From positions 1,488,001 to 1,552,000 of the forward strand of contig JBCAQO010000014.1 in the NCBI GenBank assembly GCA_039111635.1: 64,000 nt of DNA. The letters run 5' to 3'. The notes beneath the pieces are model-generated. The model saw nothing but the letters and a program-made list of their open reading frames with translations, was not told the origin of the DNA and ran no database searches. Every line of letters begins with the position of its first letter. Position 1 is the first letter of the stretch. Both the position numbers and the translations under genes were made by a program. Positions 1 to 10,504 of this stretch are shown here, piece after piece. The stretch is from Heterobasidion occidentale (taxonomy: Eukaryota; Basidiomycota; Agaricomycetes; Russulales; Bondarzewiaceae).

Positions 1-2583
1 CATCTTCATGTGTCCATTTTTCTAGGTCGCCCTTCATTGCGTTCGGTCCTTTCTCCAGCAATTTCTTGAGCGCGACATCAACCAGCAAATCGTGTTCCGA
101 GCGCGAGTGTCGAATAAGGGAGAGGATGTCCGAGGATACAAGTTCCGTTGCTTTGACGTGTATGCCTTTGCTTGGCTCTACCAGAGTTTCGCTGGACTCG
201 GTGAAAAGTCTGGATGGGAGTAGAGTCTGTGCCTTGTTATCAGATTCCACCCCCTCACTAAGGTCTGGACGCCTGGACAGAGCATCGGCATGATTAGTAG
301 TTCCAGCCTTGTAACTGAGCTGGAAGTCAAATCGGGACAAAAACAGACTCCAGCGCGCTTGTCGCCTTGATAGGTCGCGCGCCGTCTGAAAGTGCTCTAG
401 GTTCTTGTGGTCCGTCCAGACCTCAAAGGGGTGCCGAGCGCCTTCGAGGTAGTGTTTCCAGTGCTCCAGCGCCTTGATGATGGCGAGGAGTTCGCGATCA
501 TGTACGTCGTAATTCCGTTCGGGCGGTGAGAACAATCCTGAGAGGTATGCGACGGGGTGCCAGTCATTATCAGGTCCTTCCTGTAAGAGGACTGCACCGT
601 ATGCCGCGAGAGAAGCGTCGGTGACGAGTCGGTAGGGACGCATCGGGTCAGGGTATAATAGGACGGGTTGACTGATGAAGGCCTTCTTCAATCGATCAAA
701 TGCTTGTTGGCACTCCGTGGTCCAGTCCCATCTCGTATCTTTCTTCGTGAGGTCGTGTAGGGGCCGAGCGATCAAGGAGAACTTATCAATGAATCGCCGG
801 TAAAAGTTCCCTAAACCTAAGAAAGAGCGGATGTCGCGGACTGTGCGCGGGATGGGCCACTCCTGGATAGCTTCAATCTTCGAGTCTTCCATAGCGACGT
901 GGTCTTTTGAAATCGTGTACCCAAGGTAGTTCAGCTTTTCCTTGTGGAACTCGCACTTCTCTGGTTTGAGGTAAAGATCGTTGTCGCGCAGGATTTGGAG
1001 GACTCGTTTAAGAATCACAATGTGTTCCGCTGTGGTCTTCGTGAAGATGAGGATGTCGTCCATATATACCGCTATTTTCCGGGCCAGGATGAGTTCTTGG
1101 AAGATCATGTTCATCATGGCTTGGAAGGTCCCTGGGGAATTACAGAGCCCAAAGAACATTACTGTAGGTTCAAGAGCCCCAAGGTGTGACGAAGGCCGCT
1201 TTGGATTCGTCTCCTTTCTTGATGCGCACGTTGTTATATCCCCACCGAACATCGAGTTTCGAGAACACCGTTGCGCCTTTAATAATATCCAATAGTTCTT
1301 GGATTAATGGCAGGGGGTGACATCTCGAATGGTGTGTTCGTTAAGGTGACGATAGTCTTGTACCGGACGGAGCTTCCCATCTTTCTTGCTTACGAAAAAG
1401 AAAGAGGCCGCGCTATGTGCTGTTGACCGACGTATTGTTCCTCTGGAAAGGTGCTCTTTGACGAACTTCCCTAACTCATCATGCTTTTCCGGCTCAGAGG
1501 AAATATCCGCGGGGCCTGGGGTACAAAAGACGGTTTGAGGTTTATCGCGTGGTCCCATACTGTATGTTGGGGACCTCTGCGATCGTCGTTCGCTGAAGAT
1601 GTCGAGGTAAGAATGATATTCCGTCGGCACCCGACCTTTCAAGTCGGTGGTGTCGATTTCTTCCTCCAGATCTTCGTCAAAGCTTGCGAACCCCGAGGGT
1701 TCTGGAGCTACCTTTCTGATGTCGGGTTCTCCTGCGCTATTCATTGCGGAGGAGTCGAACGGTGTTTGCGCTTTTTCGGCGACTTTTCCTAAAGCTTCGC
1801 CCTGGGCTACCTCTTGCTGGGCTTGCCGGCGTTCCTTCCTTTCGGTTACTTGTTCCTCGAGCCATTTCCGAGCTTTGCGTTGTCGGGATTTGTGCTCGAG
1901 CAACTCCATGAACCGAGTTTTCCACTCCTTCGCGGGTACTTGTTTCCATTGTTCTTTAGTCCAAGTCCACGAAGGTCCTACCGGTTCTGAGACAAGATGC
2001 GGCTTCATCCGCTGGGGAATCTTGTCGCCGCGTAGTTTAGCTAGCCATGCCTTCTTGGTAGGCTCTTCCCTTGCCTTGGTAAACCCATATGGTTGTTGGC
2101 AATCTCTGGGGCAACGATCAAAGTGTACCTCACGGCGCCTCCCCCGATGGAGGGGTCGTGGTATTTCAACCAATCCGTTCCTAGGAGCATGTCGTCTTTT
2201 CCTAGATTGGTGATGAACATCTGGACGCGTTCGGTGTGAGTTCTTCCCCGCCTATCCTTGACGGTGAGATTCGCGTCTAGGCCTCGTCGAATGAGGCCTG
2301 CCTTGTTAATGGTGTCATCGACGTTGCGAACGCGGATGGGGCGGTTTAAAGGATAGGTGGGGAGGTTATGCTTCTCTACCCACTTCTCGTTTACCAGAAT
2401 CCCTTCGCATGCTGAGTCGATGGCGGCCCTGGCTCCAGCGCTTCTTCCTCGAGTTGATAATCGCACATCAAGTCGAATGGGGGTAATAATGTGACTGTTC
2501 ATTGCTCCGATTCGAATATATGACGGGGAATCATACTCGAGCTTCCTCGACCCTCTCTCTTTGGCTGGAGAAGGAGAGGTCAA
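1..2583 (-). pseudogene. pol: Pol of copy A: protease, RT, RNase H (frameshifted, cut by window edge)
   Basis: The protease part (2583-2041) has a DSAC active-site motif (usual family form DSG) and the conserved GTDWL block. RT follows, with the FFFVSKKDGKLRPVQDYR block. At least three 1-nt deletions relative to copy B break the frame: near 2150 (GGGTGGAGG to GGGGAGG), near 1575 and near 1500. RT palm and RNase H continue to base 1 in broken frames; the strand-wise homology to copy B 13,400-14,760 is clear. No functional polyprotein can be made. Confidence 0.9.
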
Positions 2584-3788
2584 GAAAAATCCTCCGCCAG
2601 GTCCACCAGCATCTCTTTGGCCTTGGCCTCCCCTACTTCTTGGAAGAGCGCTCGGACGCCATTAGTATCACTGACGGGTCCATTTCTTCGTCGTCCGTTA
2701 GGCGGTACGTAGCGCTCTCCATTGCTCTGGCGTGATCCTCCCCTTCTCGCGGAAGGGTCCTCACGTTCCACCGAATTACCAGGTTGTGATACCCGACGGT
2801 GGTGGCTATGAGAACTCCCCTCCTCCAGTCCTCGATGAAGTCCCGCATCGTTTCCTAGCGGGGGTTCTTGCTCGTCTTCATCCTCCATGTCTGCAGCGCG
2901 AGTTCGTCTACCTCCTCCGCCCATTGGCTTGCGCGGATTTCCTCGAGACGGGGGAACGCCTCTGCGAGTGGAACGGAAGTCAGATGCCCAATGCCCTAGC
3001 TTCCCACAGTTAAAACAACGAGTGGTAAGCTTGCCATCATAAGTGCGCTTCTGGCGAGCGGCATCTCTTTTTCGTGAGGCGTCAATGTTCATGTCGACTA
3101 CCTGGTTGTTCATTCTGCGAGGAGCGGTGGTAGAGTTGTAACGACGAGCTGGTTGGAGGTGAAAGCGATTGAGGAAATCGCTTCGGAATAAGGTGGAGTT
3201 GGCGAGGATCGCCTTTTCACTTCGGGCTCTCAGGCGTCCGTCTATTTCACAGGCAGTGTTGACCCAGTCTTGGATTGTGTCCTTCGGCGGTGTTTCTTTG
3301 TCATAGATTTTGTCCATGACCCTCGGATCAAGCCCCCTCTGGAAGTAAGGAACTTGTTCCTTGTCGGTGATGTCGGCGTCGGCGGCTATAAGGATGAATT
3401 GGTTTGAATATTCATCCACCGTCATCTTCCCCTGAGAGAAAGACATGAGGGCGCTTCGGGCCTTGTCCGTGAGGTTTGTTTCCTTGAACTGGAGTTTAAA
3501 CCTGGCAAGGAAGTCGTCCCAAGTTCCTACGGTCTTGGGCGGGGTCGCCCCTACTGTCTTCTTTAGGAAACTTTCCGCCCATACGCCGGCCGTTCCATAT
3601 CTCATGCAAGAGAGAGCGAGGGAAACCTTGTCTGTATCCGTCTTGTATCGGTCCGATTCTGCTGTAAAAAGGAGGAGGCAATTCATGATGAATTTCTGTG
3701 ATTGTGTTCGGTCTCCCTCGAAGTTATCAGGGAGTTTGAGCTTGCCCCTTCCCGATGATACGGGTGGGTCTGTAGGATTTGTCGACAT
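2580..3788 (-). CDS. gag: Gag of copy A (402 aa, frame intact)
   Basis: Structural capsid/nucleocapsid protein of the retroelement. From the first ATG (MSTNPTDPP...) the frame stays open for 402 codons. The capsid-like part covers about residues 20-190. A single CCHC zinc knuckle lies near residue 255, but its last Cys is replaced by Phe (CFNCGKLGHW-ASDF), so zinc binding is doubtful. The C-terminal third is Arg/Gly/Pro-rich and basic. The frame ends in TCT TGA, with pol beginning in the -1 frame at that point. Copy B has the same protein with a 1-nt deletion and a different knuckle mutation. Confidence 0.88.
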   Translation of the reverse strand: MSTNPTDPPVSSGRGKLKLPDNFEGDRTQSQKFIMNCLLLFTAESDRYKTDTDKVSLALSCMRYGTAGVWAESFLKKTVGATPPKTVGTWDDFLARFKLQFKETNLTDKARSALMSFSQGKMTVDEYSNQFILIAADADITDKEQVPYFQRGLDPRVMDKIYDKETPPKDTIQDWVNTACEIDGRLRARSEKAILANSTLFRSDFLNRFHLQPARRYNSTTAPRRMNNQVVDMNIDASRKRDAARQKRTYDGKLTTRCFNCGKLGHWASDFRSTRRGVPPSRGNPRKPMGGGGRRTRAADMEDEDEQEPPLGNDAGLHRGLEEGSSHSHHRRVSQPGNSVEREDPSARRGGSRQSNGERYVPPNGRRRNGPVSDTNGVRALFQEVGEAKAKEMLVDLAEDFS

Positions 3789-4247
3789 AATGTTTCGGGT
3801 GTTGATCGGTGTTTGGATATCCGAGGATTCGGACTCGGATGTTCCTTCTTCTTCCTCCGATGTGTCCGGGATTTCCGGTTCAGGGTTCCTGTACTGGGGT
3901 GGCTCTACCCAGTCTTCTGCTATTTCGTCCCAAGCCCACTCAGCTTCTGTTTCGTCTTCTCTTGTGAAGAAGTATCGTCCTTCTCGATACGAGCAGTTAT
4001 CAAAGTTTGGGGGTGCTGGCCGATTGGTGTCGGAGTAATACCAGCGGTTTTCTCTTTGATGGATAGGACAATTATTCTGTCGAAGTTGGTTATGGGTTCG
4101 TCTAGTGCCTGGTGGGAATCCTAGGCCTAGGTCTTGCTCCAGGGTGTGTGAAGTAACTCTCTTCGGTGGGGGTCTATGCCACCGATGAGGGTTGTGAGAA
4201 AGAGTGTGGCAGCAAGCAGAGTGTGGTGCAAGGTAGGGGCAAAAGCG

Positions 4248-4257
4248 AGTCTATTCT
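4248..4257 (-). promoter_or_regulatory. Primer-binding site of copy A (self-priming type)
   Basis: Two bases (CT) after the LTR comes AGAATAGACT, the exact reverse complement of AGTCTATTCT at 4465-4456 in the LTR, about 30 bp downstream of the TATA motif. The geometry equals that in copies B, C and D. Confidence 0.75.
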
Positions 4258-4259
4258 AG

Positions 4260-4880
4260 TGTTACGAACTGCTCGTTCAGTAACCCAAGAGTAACAGGTT
4301 CTTCCCTAGGTCGCACAATGGACTGAGTGGTGGACGAAGTCTCGACTGTATCAGGTAACGATACAGGAGGGAATAGTGATTGGCTCTAAGAGTCCTGTAT
4401 GCGTAGATACAGGGGGAACAAAGAGGTTCGTATTCAAAGATACGAATGAACGAAGAGAATAGACTGAAGATCCTCAGCCTATTCTATGGGCCTTATATAC
4501 TGTATAGGGTATAGGGTAAGAGTCCGTGTGCTTCTCCAGGTTTCCATCCTAGGAGAGCTGTGGTCGCCGTCTCTCTCAGCCGGTGCCTACTCTTGTACTT
4601 CTCTAGTTGCACTGATCCATCATGGTGCGACGAGGTGCTTACCCATAAGCCCTAAGCCCATGGCATGTGAATGCCTCTCTTATTACTGTGTGAACTCTGT
4701 GAGCCTCGTGTCCCTCCAATATAGCCTCTACCGATGTCTTGAAGAACCATCGGTCTTGTCGGCTCCTAAGGACACGCCGAATACCTTAGTGTACGCTCCG
4801 TAGTGGAGCCGCCTAGCATGTGATGCTTGATCCATTGGTTAGACCGACCCCGAAGGGCCCCGATTGGTCAAGTCATAATA
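4260..4880 (-). repeat. 5' LTR of copy A (621 bp)
   Basis: The inner end TAACA and a decayed outer end (TATTAT where copy B has TGTTAT) bound a sequence homologous to the 588-bp LTR of copy B. It contains a TATA motif (TATATAAG, about 4499-4492 on the minus strand) and the 10-mer AGTCTATTCT (4465-4456) that pairs with the primer site. Compared with copy B it has about 32 extra bases just downstream of that 10-mer, including a perfect hairpin TTCGTAT-N6-ATACGAA (4427-4446). Confidence 0.9.
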
Positions 4881-6529
4881 CGGACTACTGTTTTTTTGAG
4901 CTCTATGTAATAAGGGTGCCAGTGAGGAGAAAGACTCAACTGGTAGAGAATCATTGGCCAGGCTCGACAGTATAATTGGCATCAAAGTATCTGATGGGGA
5001 AATAATCTGCCTCTTCACTTCTATAAGTGATCTCATAGCTTGCCATGCCCTTCAGGTACCTACACAAGTGTGTAGGGGCAATGGGAGAATGACCCAAGTG
5101 TTTGGACCACATACAAGATATCTAGGCGTGTCATGACAGCAAGGTAGTTAATTGTGCCCAGTATCTCTTAAAAGGGCTCTCCCTTGATCTGCTTGTATTC
5201 CGCATTGTCAATTGGTTCAAAGAGTAATTAGTATGCACCACTAGCAAGGAGCGGTATTGATTCAGCATTGCAATCAGACATCCCTGTACGTTCAAGTATG
5301 CAAAGGAGGAAACTGTGTTGGGAAATCTAGATGGTCTTGCGGAAGTGATCACGCTTGACCTTGATTCTGAGGATGATGTTCCCAATGTTCTTTATTTTGT
5401 ATGCAGTGCCTAGCTTGGACTTTGCCCAAGTAGCTTCTGCTAGGCTGGTCGATAGGCTAAGGATATCATCGGGGAATTGGCAGCGAAATGACATTCTTAT
5501 ATAAAGTAATATAAGCTATGTAATAACCATAATATATCCAATACTTTTACATTGTACGGGCAAGCCATACATGAGGCGGCACGGTTGGTAGATACCACAA
5601 CATCCCTTAGGCTTTCCAAACTTTACAAAGAATATCAGATATGGGATTAGAAGGTGAAGATGAGCAGGAATGCAACATCGATGACCTCTGGTGAGCAAAA
5701 GATTAAAGATAATGAAGTGACATATCAATCATACTTCTGGGTACACAGCACAAGTATCTAGTCAAGTAATGCCTGGTGATGTTGGTGAAACTCTCCATCA
5801 ACAACAGGTTGACAGCAAATGTCAAGAAATAGAGGAAATATAGCCATGGTTCAAGGTTGATGCACATGCATCGGAAGGACAGCCCTCGAGACAGCCAACA
5901 AGAATGTTATGTGATTAAAAGTAGTACCAATCATTGTAATAGACAGCGGGATTTGCGAAGGCTATCATCTTTGTCAGACTGATGTTCTCGGCCAACACAT
6001 GCAAGAATTTGAGATAAGATCAACCTATATCAGGGAGAAGGGTTTCGCAAAGGTCAATAAGAAAGCCAAATTGTCAGCAATAGAGCCTACCTTTATAATT
6101 AACGATGGAGTTGCCGGTGCTGACAATCCTTGCCAGACTGACGTTCACGGCCAACACATGCAAGAGTGACAATGTTCGTCCAGACTTGATCACGCAACAT
6201 CAGCGCGATACTGAGTCTAAATGTGAGTAAAAATGAATCAGAAGCAAAGTGATTGTGAAATGCAGTAAGAAAGCCGCACAATTGACTGCAATTATCAAGA
6301 CCTGGACATATGATGGAGTCCGGTCAGGCTTGACACATTAATTGTTAAAATGATTAAGAAATAGCAACGTCTAGCGAGGATATCTACTATTGTAACTAAT
6401 TATGATGATTGCAGAAGCTACTATCATTGGAAGGAAAGATATAGTCCCTTCTGCACACAAGATGAAGCAACAGATGATAGGCATTGATACCGTGAAAAGC
6501 ATATTATACTGCCCGACGTCTAGTACGTT
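4881..6529. other. Unassigned sequence
   Basis: AT-richer intergenic or decayed sequence between copy A and the DUF6698 pseudogene. Only ORFs under 90 codons with no recognisable composition are present. Two stretches near 5985 and 6145 repeat the phrase CGGCCAACACATGCAAGA, which suggests a short local duplication. I see no gene that I can support. Confidence 0.5.
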
Positions 6530-7616
6530 CCTCAACGGTAGGCTCCTTGAGATAGGATCCTTCCTCGCCTCAGCCGCTTTTCTCTGAGCCCTTCTTTCTC
6601 TGATCTTGGCCAGCGCACTTGGTTGATGCTGCGGGGTGAGCTGAAAAAAACTGGGAAAAATCTGACTTCAAAGAATGTCAGAAAGGGTCGAAGATACTTT
6701 GAGATATGTACCGGTTCCACCATAATAATAGTGCGTCAACTTCCTCTTTTCCTCCACATCCTCAAACAATTCCAATACACTATTGAAAAACGCTCTGAGT
6801 TGGTGACAGTATCTGTTCGAGAAAATACAGCTGACAACGAGAGGGAAAATTGAGCCTAGAAAGGGGAATCAGAAGCAACATGCGAAAGGGTCTCTTAACA
6901 GCTACCTGCATGGCAATGTAAACGATCGATGCCGGTGTGATGCATTTCATACCGTAAATCCGCACGTTCCCAGACCTTGTGGCCCTCGCATCCTTTTCCA
7001 CTGAACTTGGAGATGTAAACATGTGCTTATAGGCCTATGAACATCAGCATGCAAGTTCGTCGAAAGTACCAGATAGAAACATACTGAGATGAGCAGCTGG
7101 CTCTTGAAAAGCCCCTTCCATGGGTCATCAGAATCGTACCGATAACCAGCATATAGAAAAATGGGCCACTGGTCTCCTGGAATAAGCATTTCACCATCTC
7201 GCAATTTCTGTTTGATACTGTTCGAGTGAGATGAACGGGAAAAAATGAGATTATTTGATCTTACTCAGGATTCAACCAATCCAATCCTGCAGGGCAAAGC
7301 AGCGCTTCTGTCTGTTCATGGCGAAAGCCCCAATCTGATTTCATGTTACGGGAGAGTGGCGGAATAAGGGATTGGCCTCGAGGAGTGATCCAATCGAGGA
7401 TAGGGCCTTTCATACTCTTTGTATCGTCCGATCTAGTGCTAGACACCCCTTTTTGAATCTGCCCTACCGTTAAATAGCCACACTCAAGGTGATGCGGTCA
7501 CACTTACTAGTTCCCCTATGTGCATGATCTCCTCGTCAGAGCCTTCCTGTAGGCGCTCTTCAAGATGGGGGACCATCCGATGTAATTCTTCATAAACCTT
7601 GTACTCCTGCCTCTGC
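6530..7616 (-). pseudogene. DUF6698-like gene remnant (five or more exons, two frameshifts)
   Basis: Function unknown; this is a common expanded family in basidiomycetes that I recognise by eye as DUF6698. Minus-strand exons: 7616-7508 (HRMVPHLEERLQEGSDEEI), 7458-7265 (KGPILDWITPRGQSLIPPLS), 7217-7085 (GDQWPIFLYAGY), 7034-6906 (FTSPSSVEKDARATRSGN) and one from 6855, joined by GT..AG introns of 47-50 bp that keep the frame. In the exon from 6855 two 1-nt losses break the frame (a T run near 6800 and an A run near 6755). After a further intron the family's C-terminal segment (SALAKIRERRAQRKAAEA) reads correctly. Splice sites are intact while coding is broken, so the decay is recent. The true 5' end may lie further up. 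Confidence 0.75.
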
Positions 7617-9518
7617 CTATCAAACAAAGAAACACGCAGTGCATGACAAGAAAGATTGATTCAGCGAGTTGGCCTTAGATAGGAACGGCTCACTCATATG
7701 TCAAGGACTCAGGCTCCTCAGCCAGCTCTCCTATTCTAAGAAGACCACGTGTGATTATAGACTGGACGTTGCAAAGAGCATGTACAGTCCGTCCAAAATG
7801 ACGACCGTGATGAACAAGCGGATCTGTGAGACATCTTGCGGAGGGTCAGAGGTCGCCCAGGCAGGCAAGGCAAAGTAGTGCTTACGGCCTTTTCCTGGAG
7901 CCTAGTTGAAGAGCAATAGGCTGCCGTTTATCACCAAGAGAGTGGTCCTCAGGCATGGAAGTAAGAACGGTGCGTCGATGAGAAAACAGGTGTGGGACCT
8001 GGTATCACGTCTAAAGTTTTTAACGAGCGAGCAAGCAAGCGAACGAGTCATAAACTATGGTGAGTTAGAAAGTCAGTGGGAGTCAGAGCGAGTCACCTCG
8101 GGTAGGAGGAGGAAGGTCGGGCTTCGGGTATCCAAGCCAATTCAAAGCAACCCTCAAGGGTATTTAGGACATTGACCTGCTCAAGGCCATCTCATCCTGC
8201 ACTGCCTAGCCATGTTGTCCCAACCTTTAACTCGCGAATCACTGGTCATCTCCATCCCTTCTCGTTATTGCCGATACCTGGACAAGGTTCAGGGATCTGA
8301 CAACACGGTTTTTCAGTACAACATTCAAACAGGGGAGATGGTTCCATGGAAGTGGTGGGTCTTGTCACCTCAAAAATTTGAAAATGTCTGACGCACAATG
8401 CAGGCCCGTAAGCTTAAGGGAGGGGGACCGTGTTGTGCCTTTGTCTCTGAGGAAACACTGCCTGACAAATAGATTTCTTGGGCCGTATTGTTTGTGCCCC
8501 TTGCTCGAGAGAAATGGACCACCGGTGTTCACGGAGGCAGCTATGTATCTTGCAACGTTGGGTCTTTTCCATGGTCAATACATTGCTCGATGCGCACATG
8601 GAGTGTGTGGATATATAGGTCAGTCCCATCCAATGAGCGTGAATACACACAACTTACCGATCTCACAAGTTTGCCTTGAGAATGCCTACTAACATATTGG
8701 TTGTCCAGTGCATATGTGCGCGCCTCGTGGTGAGCACCTTGAGATCAATCTCTAGGTCTAGAATTGGCTCCCACGCAGAGGCAACCGAAGTGTGCCCACA
8801 ACCAGTGCTACACTTTAGCAAAGCAGGATATGTCTCTCTGAACCCCTTTCCAATGCCTCTGAAATGCACTCACGCACAAATCAGTGAGTGTCAGTACCTG
8901 TTTGACATTCAGGTGTAACTCACTCACCATTTCAGATGTAACCTCAAAAAAAACCCCACTTCTCCGCCTTGTGCAAAGGCGCCGTGTCTCTACTCAATAT
9001 TGACCAAACCTGTTGTATGACCTCCTTTGACAGATAGACACAAACATTTATCCAGGTGTTTCCAAAGAGGCCTTTTCCAAATTCTTTGTGAAGTGCTCCT
9101 GTCGATTGATCACGACCTGTCGGGCCTTCGCTCACCACGAATGCCCGTTGGAAGTAATTGATCTCACCACAGATTCAGATAATCAAGGGGGAGATACCAA
9201 TGAGGAGCAAGCTACAGAACTTTAGAAAATTAGTACCAAAGCGTTGACACCATAGGATTCATATACAGCCATTAGTCAGCATAGAATTAATGTACAGCCA
9301 TTAGACTCAACACCATAGGATTGATACGTAGCCACTCATTTCAATATGAACCGGCTCATATGCATGAAGATCAAGTTGTGGGAATGGTAAAAGTGCGTAT
9401 TAAGGGAAGAACCAAAGACTCAATGGTCAGCAAGTCTGCGAGACAGAACAGTAGTGGCCATGTTCTACAGACTCAACAGCATATGACTTTGAGTCTGCAC
9501 ATTACGCTACGTACTCAC
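7617..9518. other. Unassigned sequence
   Basis: No supported gene. 7617-7700 may hold a further upstream exon of the DUF6698 remnant (a donor-like GTGAGC lies near 7690). 8200-9300 has only short ORFs. Near 9240-9320 a short phrase containing ACAGCCATTAG recurs, a small local repeat. The stretch 9300-9518 may hold the last exon of the Ulp1-like gene, whose donor is at 9518. Confidence 0.4.
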
Positions 9519-9904
9519 CTTTCCAAGAGCTGTTGCCATTCATCAGAAAGTTTGAGGAGTTCTGCCTTCAGCATCTCACGCATGGTGGGAATGACGCTCG
9601 CCTCCCATTCTATTTCTGCCCCTGATGCATGCCCCTTCTTCAATGTCTTGCATGATGGCCCAAGGGCAATAGATCAGGATTCATGATAGCAAGCATTGTG
9701 AAGACTTACCAATGTCGGTCTCATGAACATATCCAGGTTTTTCATGAAAAGATAGTTGAAGTGGAGAAGGTACAAGCCACAATCATACTGATTGGGTTGC
9801 ATGGGCACCTGACAAGGACATTCATTCAAGAATCATACATCATACACAACAAATGTGACCCACCTCAAACTGTTTTGCATGCGGTTTGAACAGAGGCATG
9901 ATAT
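9519..9904 (-). pseudogene. Ulp1-like SUMO protease gene, 3' part (catalytic Cys exon)
   Basis: C48-type cysteine protease, which removes SUMO or SUMO-like modifiers. Minus-strand pieces: 9904-9864 (reads IMPLFKPHAKQFE), intron 9863-9809, exon 9808-9710 (33 codons with VPMQPNQYDCGLYLLHFNY, the Gln and Cys of the catalytic site), intron 9709-9647, exon 9646-9519 (ends near LSDEWQQLLER), then a further donor. The 5' part lies at 20633-21961, on the other side of copy B. The codon series ATC AAT ATC ATG CCT is restored when copy B and one GATAT are removed, so the element split an exon. Confidence 0.85.
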
Positions 9905-10285
9905 TGTTATGACTTGACCGATCGGGGCCCTTCGCGGCCGTGTCTAACCAATGGATCAAGCATCACATGCTAGGCGGCTCCACTACGGAGCATACACCAA
10001 GGTATTTGGCATGTCCTTAGGAGCCGACAAGACCGATGGTTCTTCAAGACATCGGTAGAGGCTATATTGGAGGGACACGAGGCTCACGAGGTTCGCACAG
10101 AGATAAGAGAGGCATTCACATGCCATGGGCTTAGGGCTTATGGGTAAGCACCTCGTCGCACCATGATGGATCAGTGCGACTGGAGAAGTACAAGAGTAGG
10201 CACCGGCTGAGAGAGACGGCGACCACAGCTCTCCTAGGTGGGAACTAGGAGAAGCACACGGACTCTTACCCTATACCCCATACAG

Positions 10286-10320
10286 TATATAAAGCCCATA
10301 GAATAGGCTGAGGATCTTCA
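10286..10320 (+). promoter_or_regulatory. LTR promoter: TATA box and predicted transcript start
   Basis: TATATAAA at 10286-10293. The 10-mer AGTCTATTCT begins at 10320, 34 bp downstream. Because it is complementary to the primer site, 10320 is the inferred first base of the transcript, as in Tf1, where the mRNA 5' end is the primer. The start site is inferred, not measured. Confidence 0.65.
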
Positions 10321-10338
10321 GTCTATTCTCTTCGTTCC

Positions 10339-10406
10339 CCTGTATCTACGCATACAGGATTCTTAGAGCCAATTATTATCCCCTCCTGTATCATCGCCTG
10401 ATACAG
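10339..10406 (+). other. Two perfect hairpins in R/U5 of the LTR
   Basis: CCTGTAT-N6-ATACAGG (10339-10358) and CTGTATCA-N5-TGATACAG (10386-10406). They lie between the predicted 5' end and the primer site. Copy A has an additional hairpin of the same size class. A structured U5 is known to matter for Tf1 self-priming; a similar role here is inference. Confidence 0.7.
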
Positions 10407-10494
10407 TCGAGACTTCGCCCACCACTCAGTCCTCTGTGCGACCTAGGGAAGAACCTGTTACTCTTGGGTTACTGAACAAGCAGTTCGTAACACT

Positions 10495-10504
10495 AGAATA
10501 GACT
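10495..10504 (+). promoter_or_regulatory. Primer-binding site of copy B (self-priming type)
   Basis: AGAATAGACT begins two bases (CT) after the LTR end and is the exact reverse complement of AGTCTATTCT at 10320-10329, the predicted mRNA 5' end. No resemblance to a tRNA 3' end (which would be complementary to CCA) is seen. Confidence 0.75.

Larger units (their letters stand above)
1..4880 (-). mobile_element. Ty3/gypsy chromovirus copy A, 5' part only
   Basis: Read on the minus strand this is LTR (4880-4260), primer site, untranslated or cryptic leader, gag (3788-2580), then protease, reverse transcriptase and RNase H running off the left edge. Its sequence matches copy B (9905-20632) closely along the whole length, with no indels in the 470-bp leader and many scattered changes elsewhere. 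Pol carries several 1-nt deletions, so this is an older, degenerate copy. Integrase, chromodomain, 3' region and 3' LTR lie outside the window, so the target duplication cannot be checked; the five bases right of the LTR are CGGAC. Confidence 0.93.
9905..10492 (+). repeat. 5' LTR of copy B (588 bp)
   Basis: Bounded by TGTTA and TAACA. One mismatch to the 3' LTR (position 10478) in 588 bp. Contains the TATA box, predicted start site and two strong hairpins in the R/U5 part. Confidence 0.98.

Noticed and set aside
3813..4124. Antisense ORF in the leader of copy A (and 10628-11050 minus in copy B)
   Set aside because: Shadow of the open gag-frame leader; no independent evidence.
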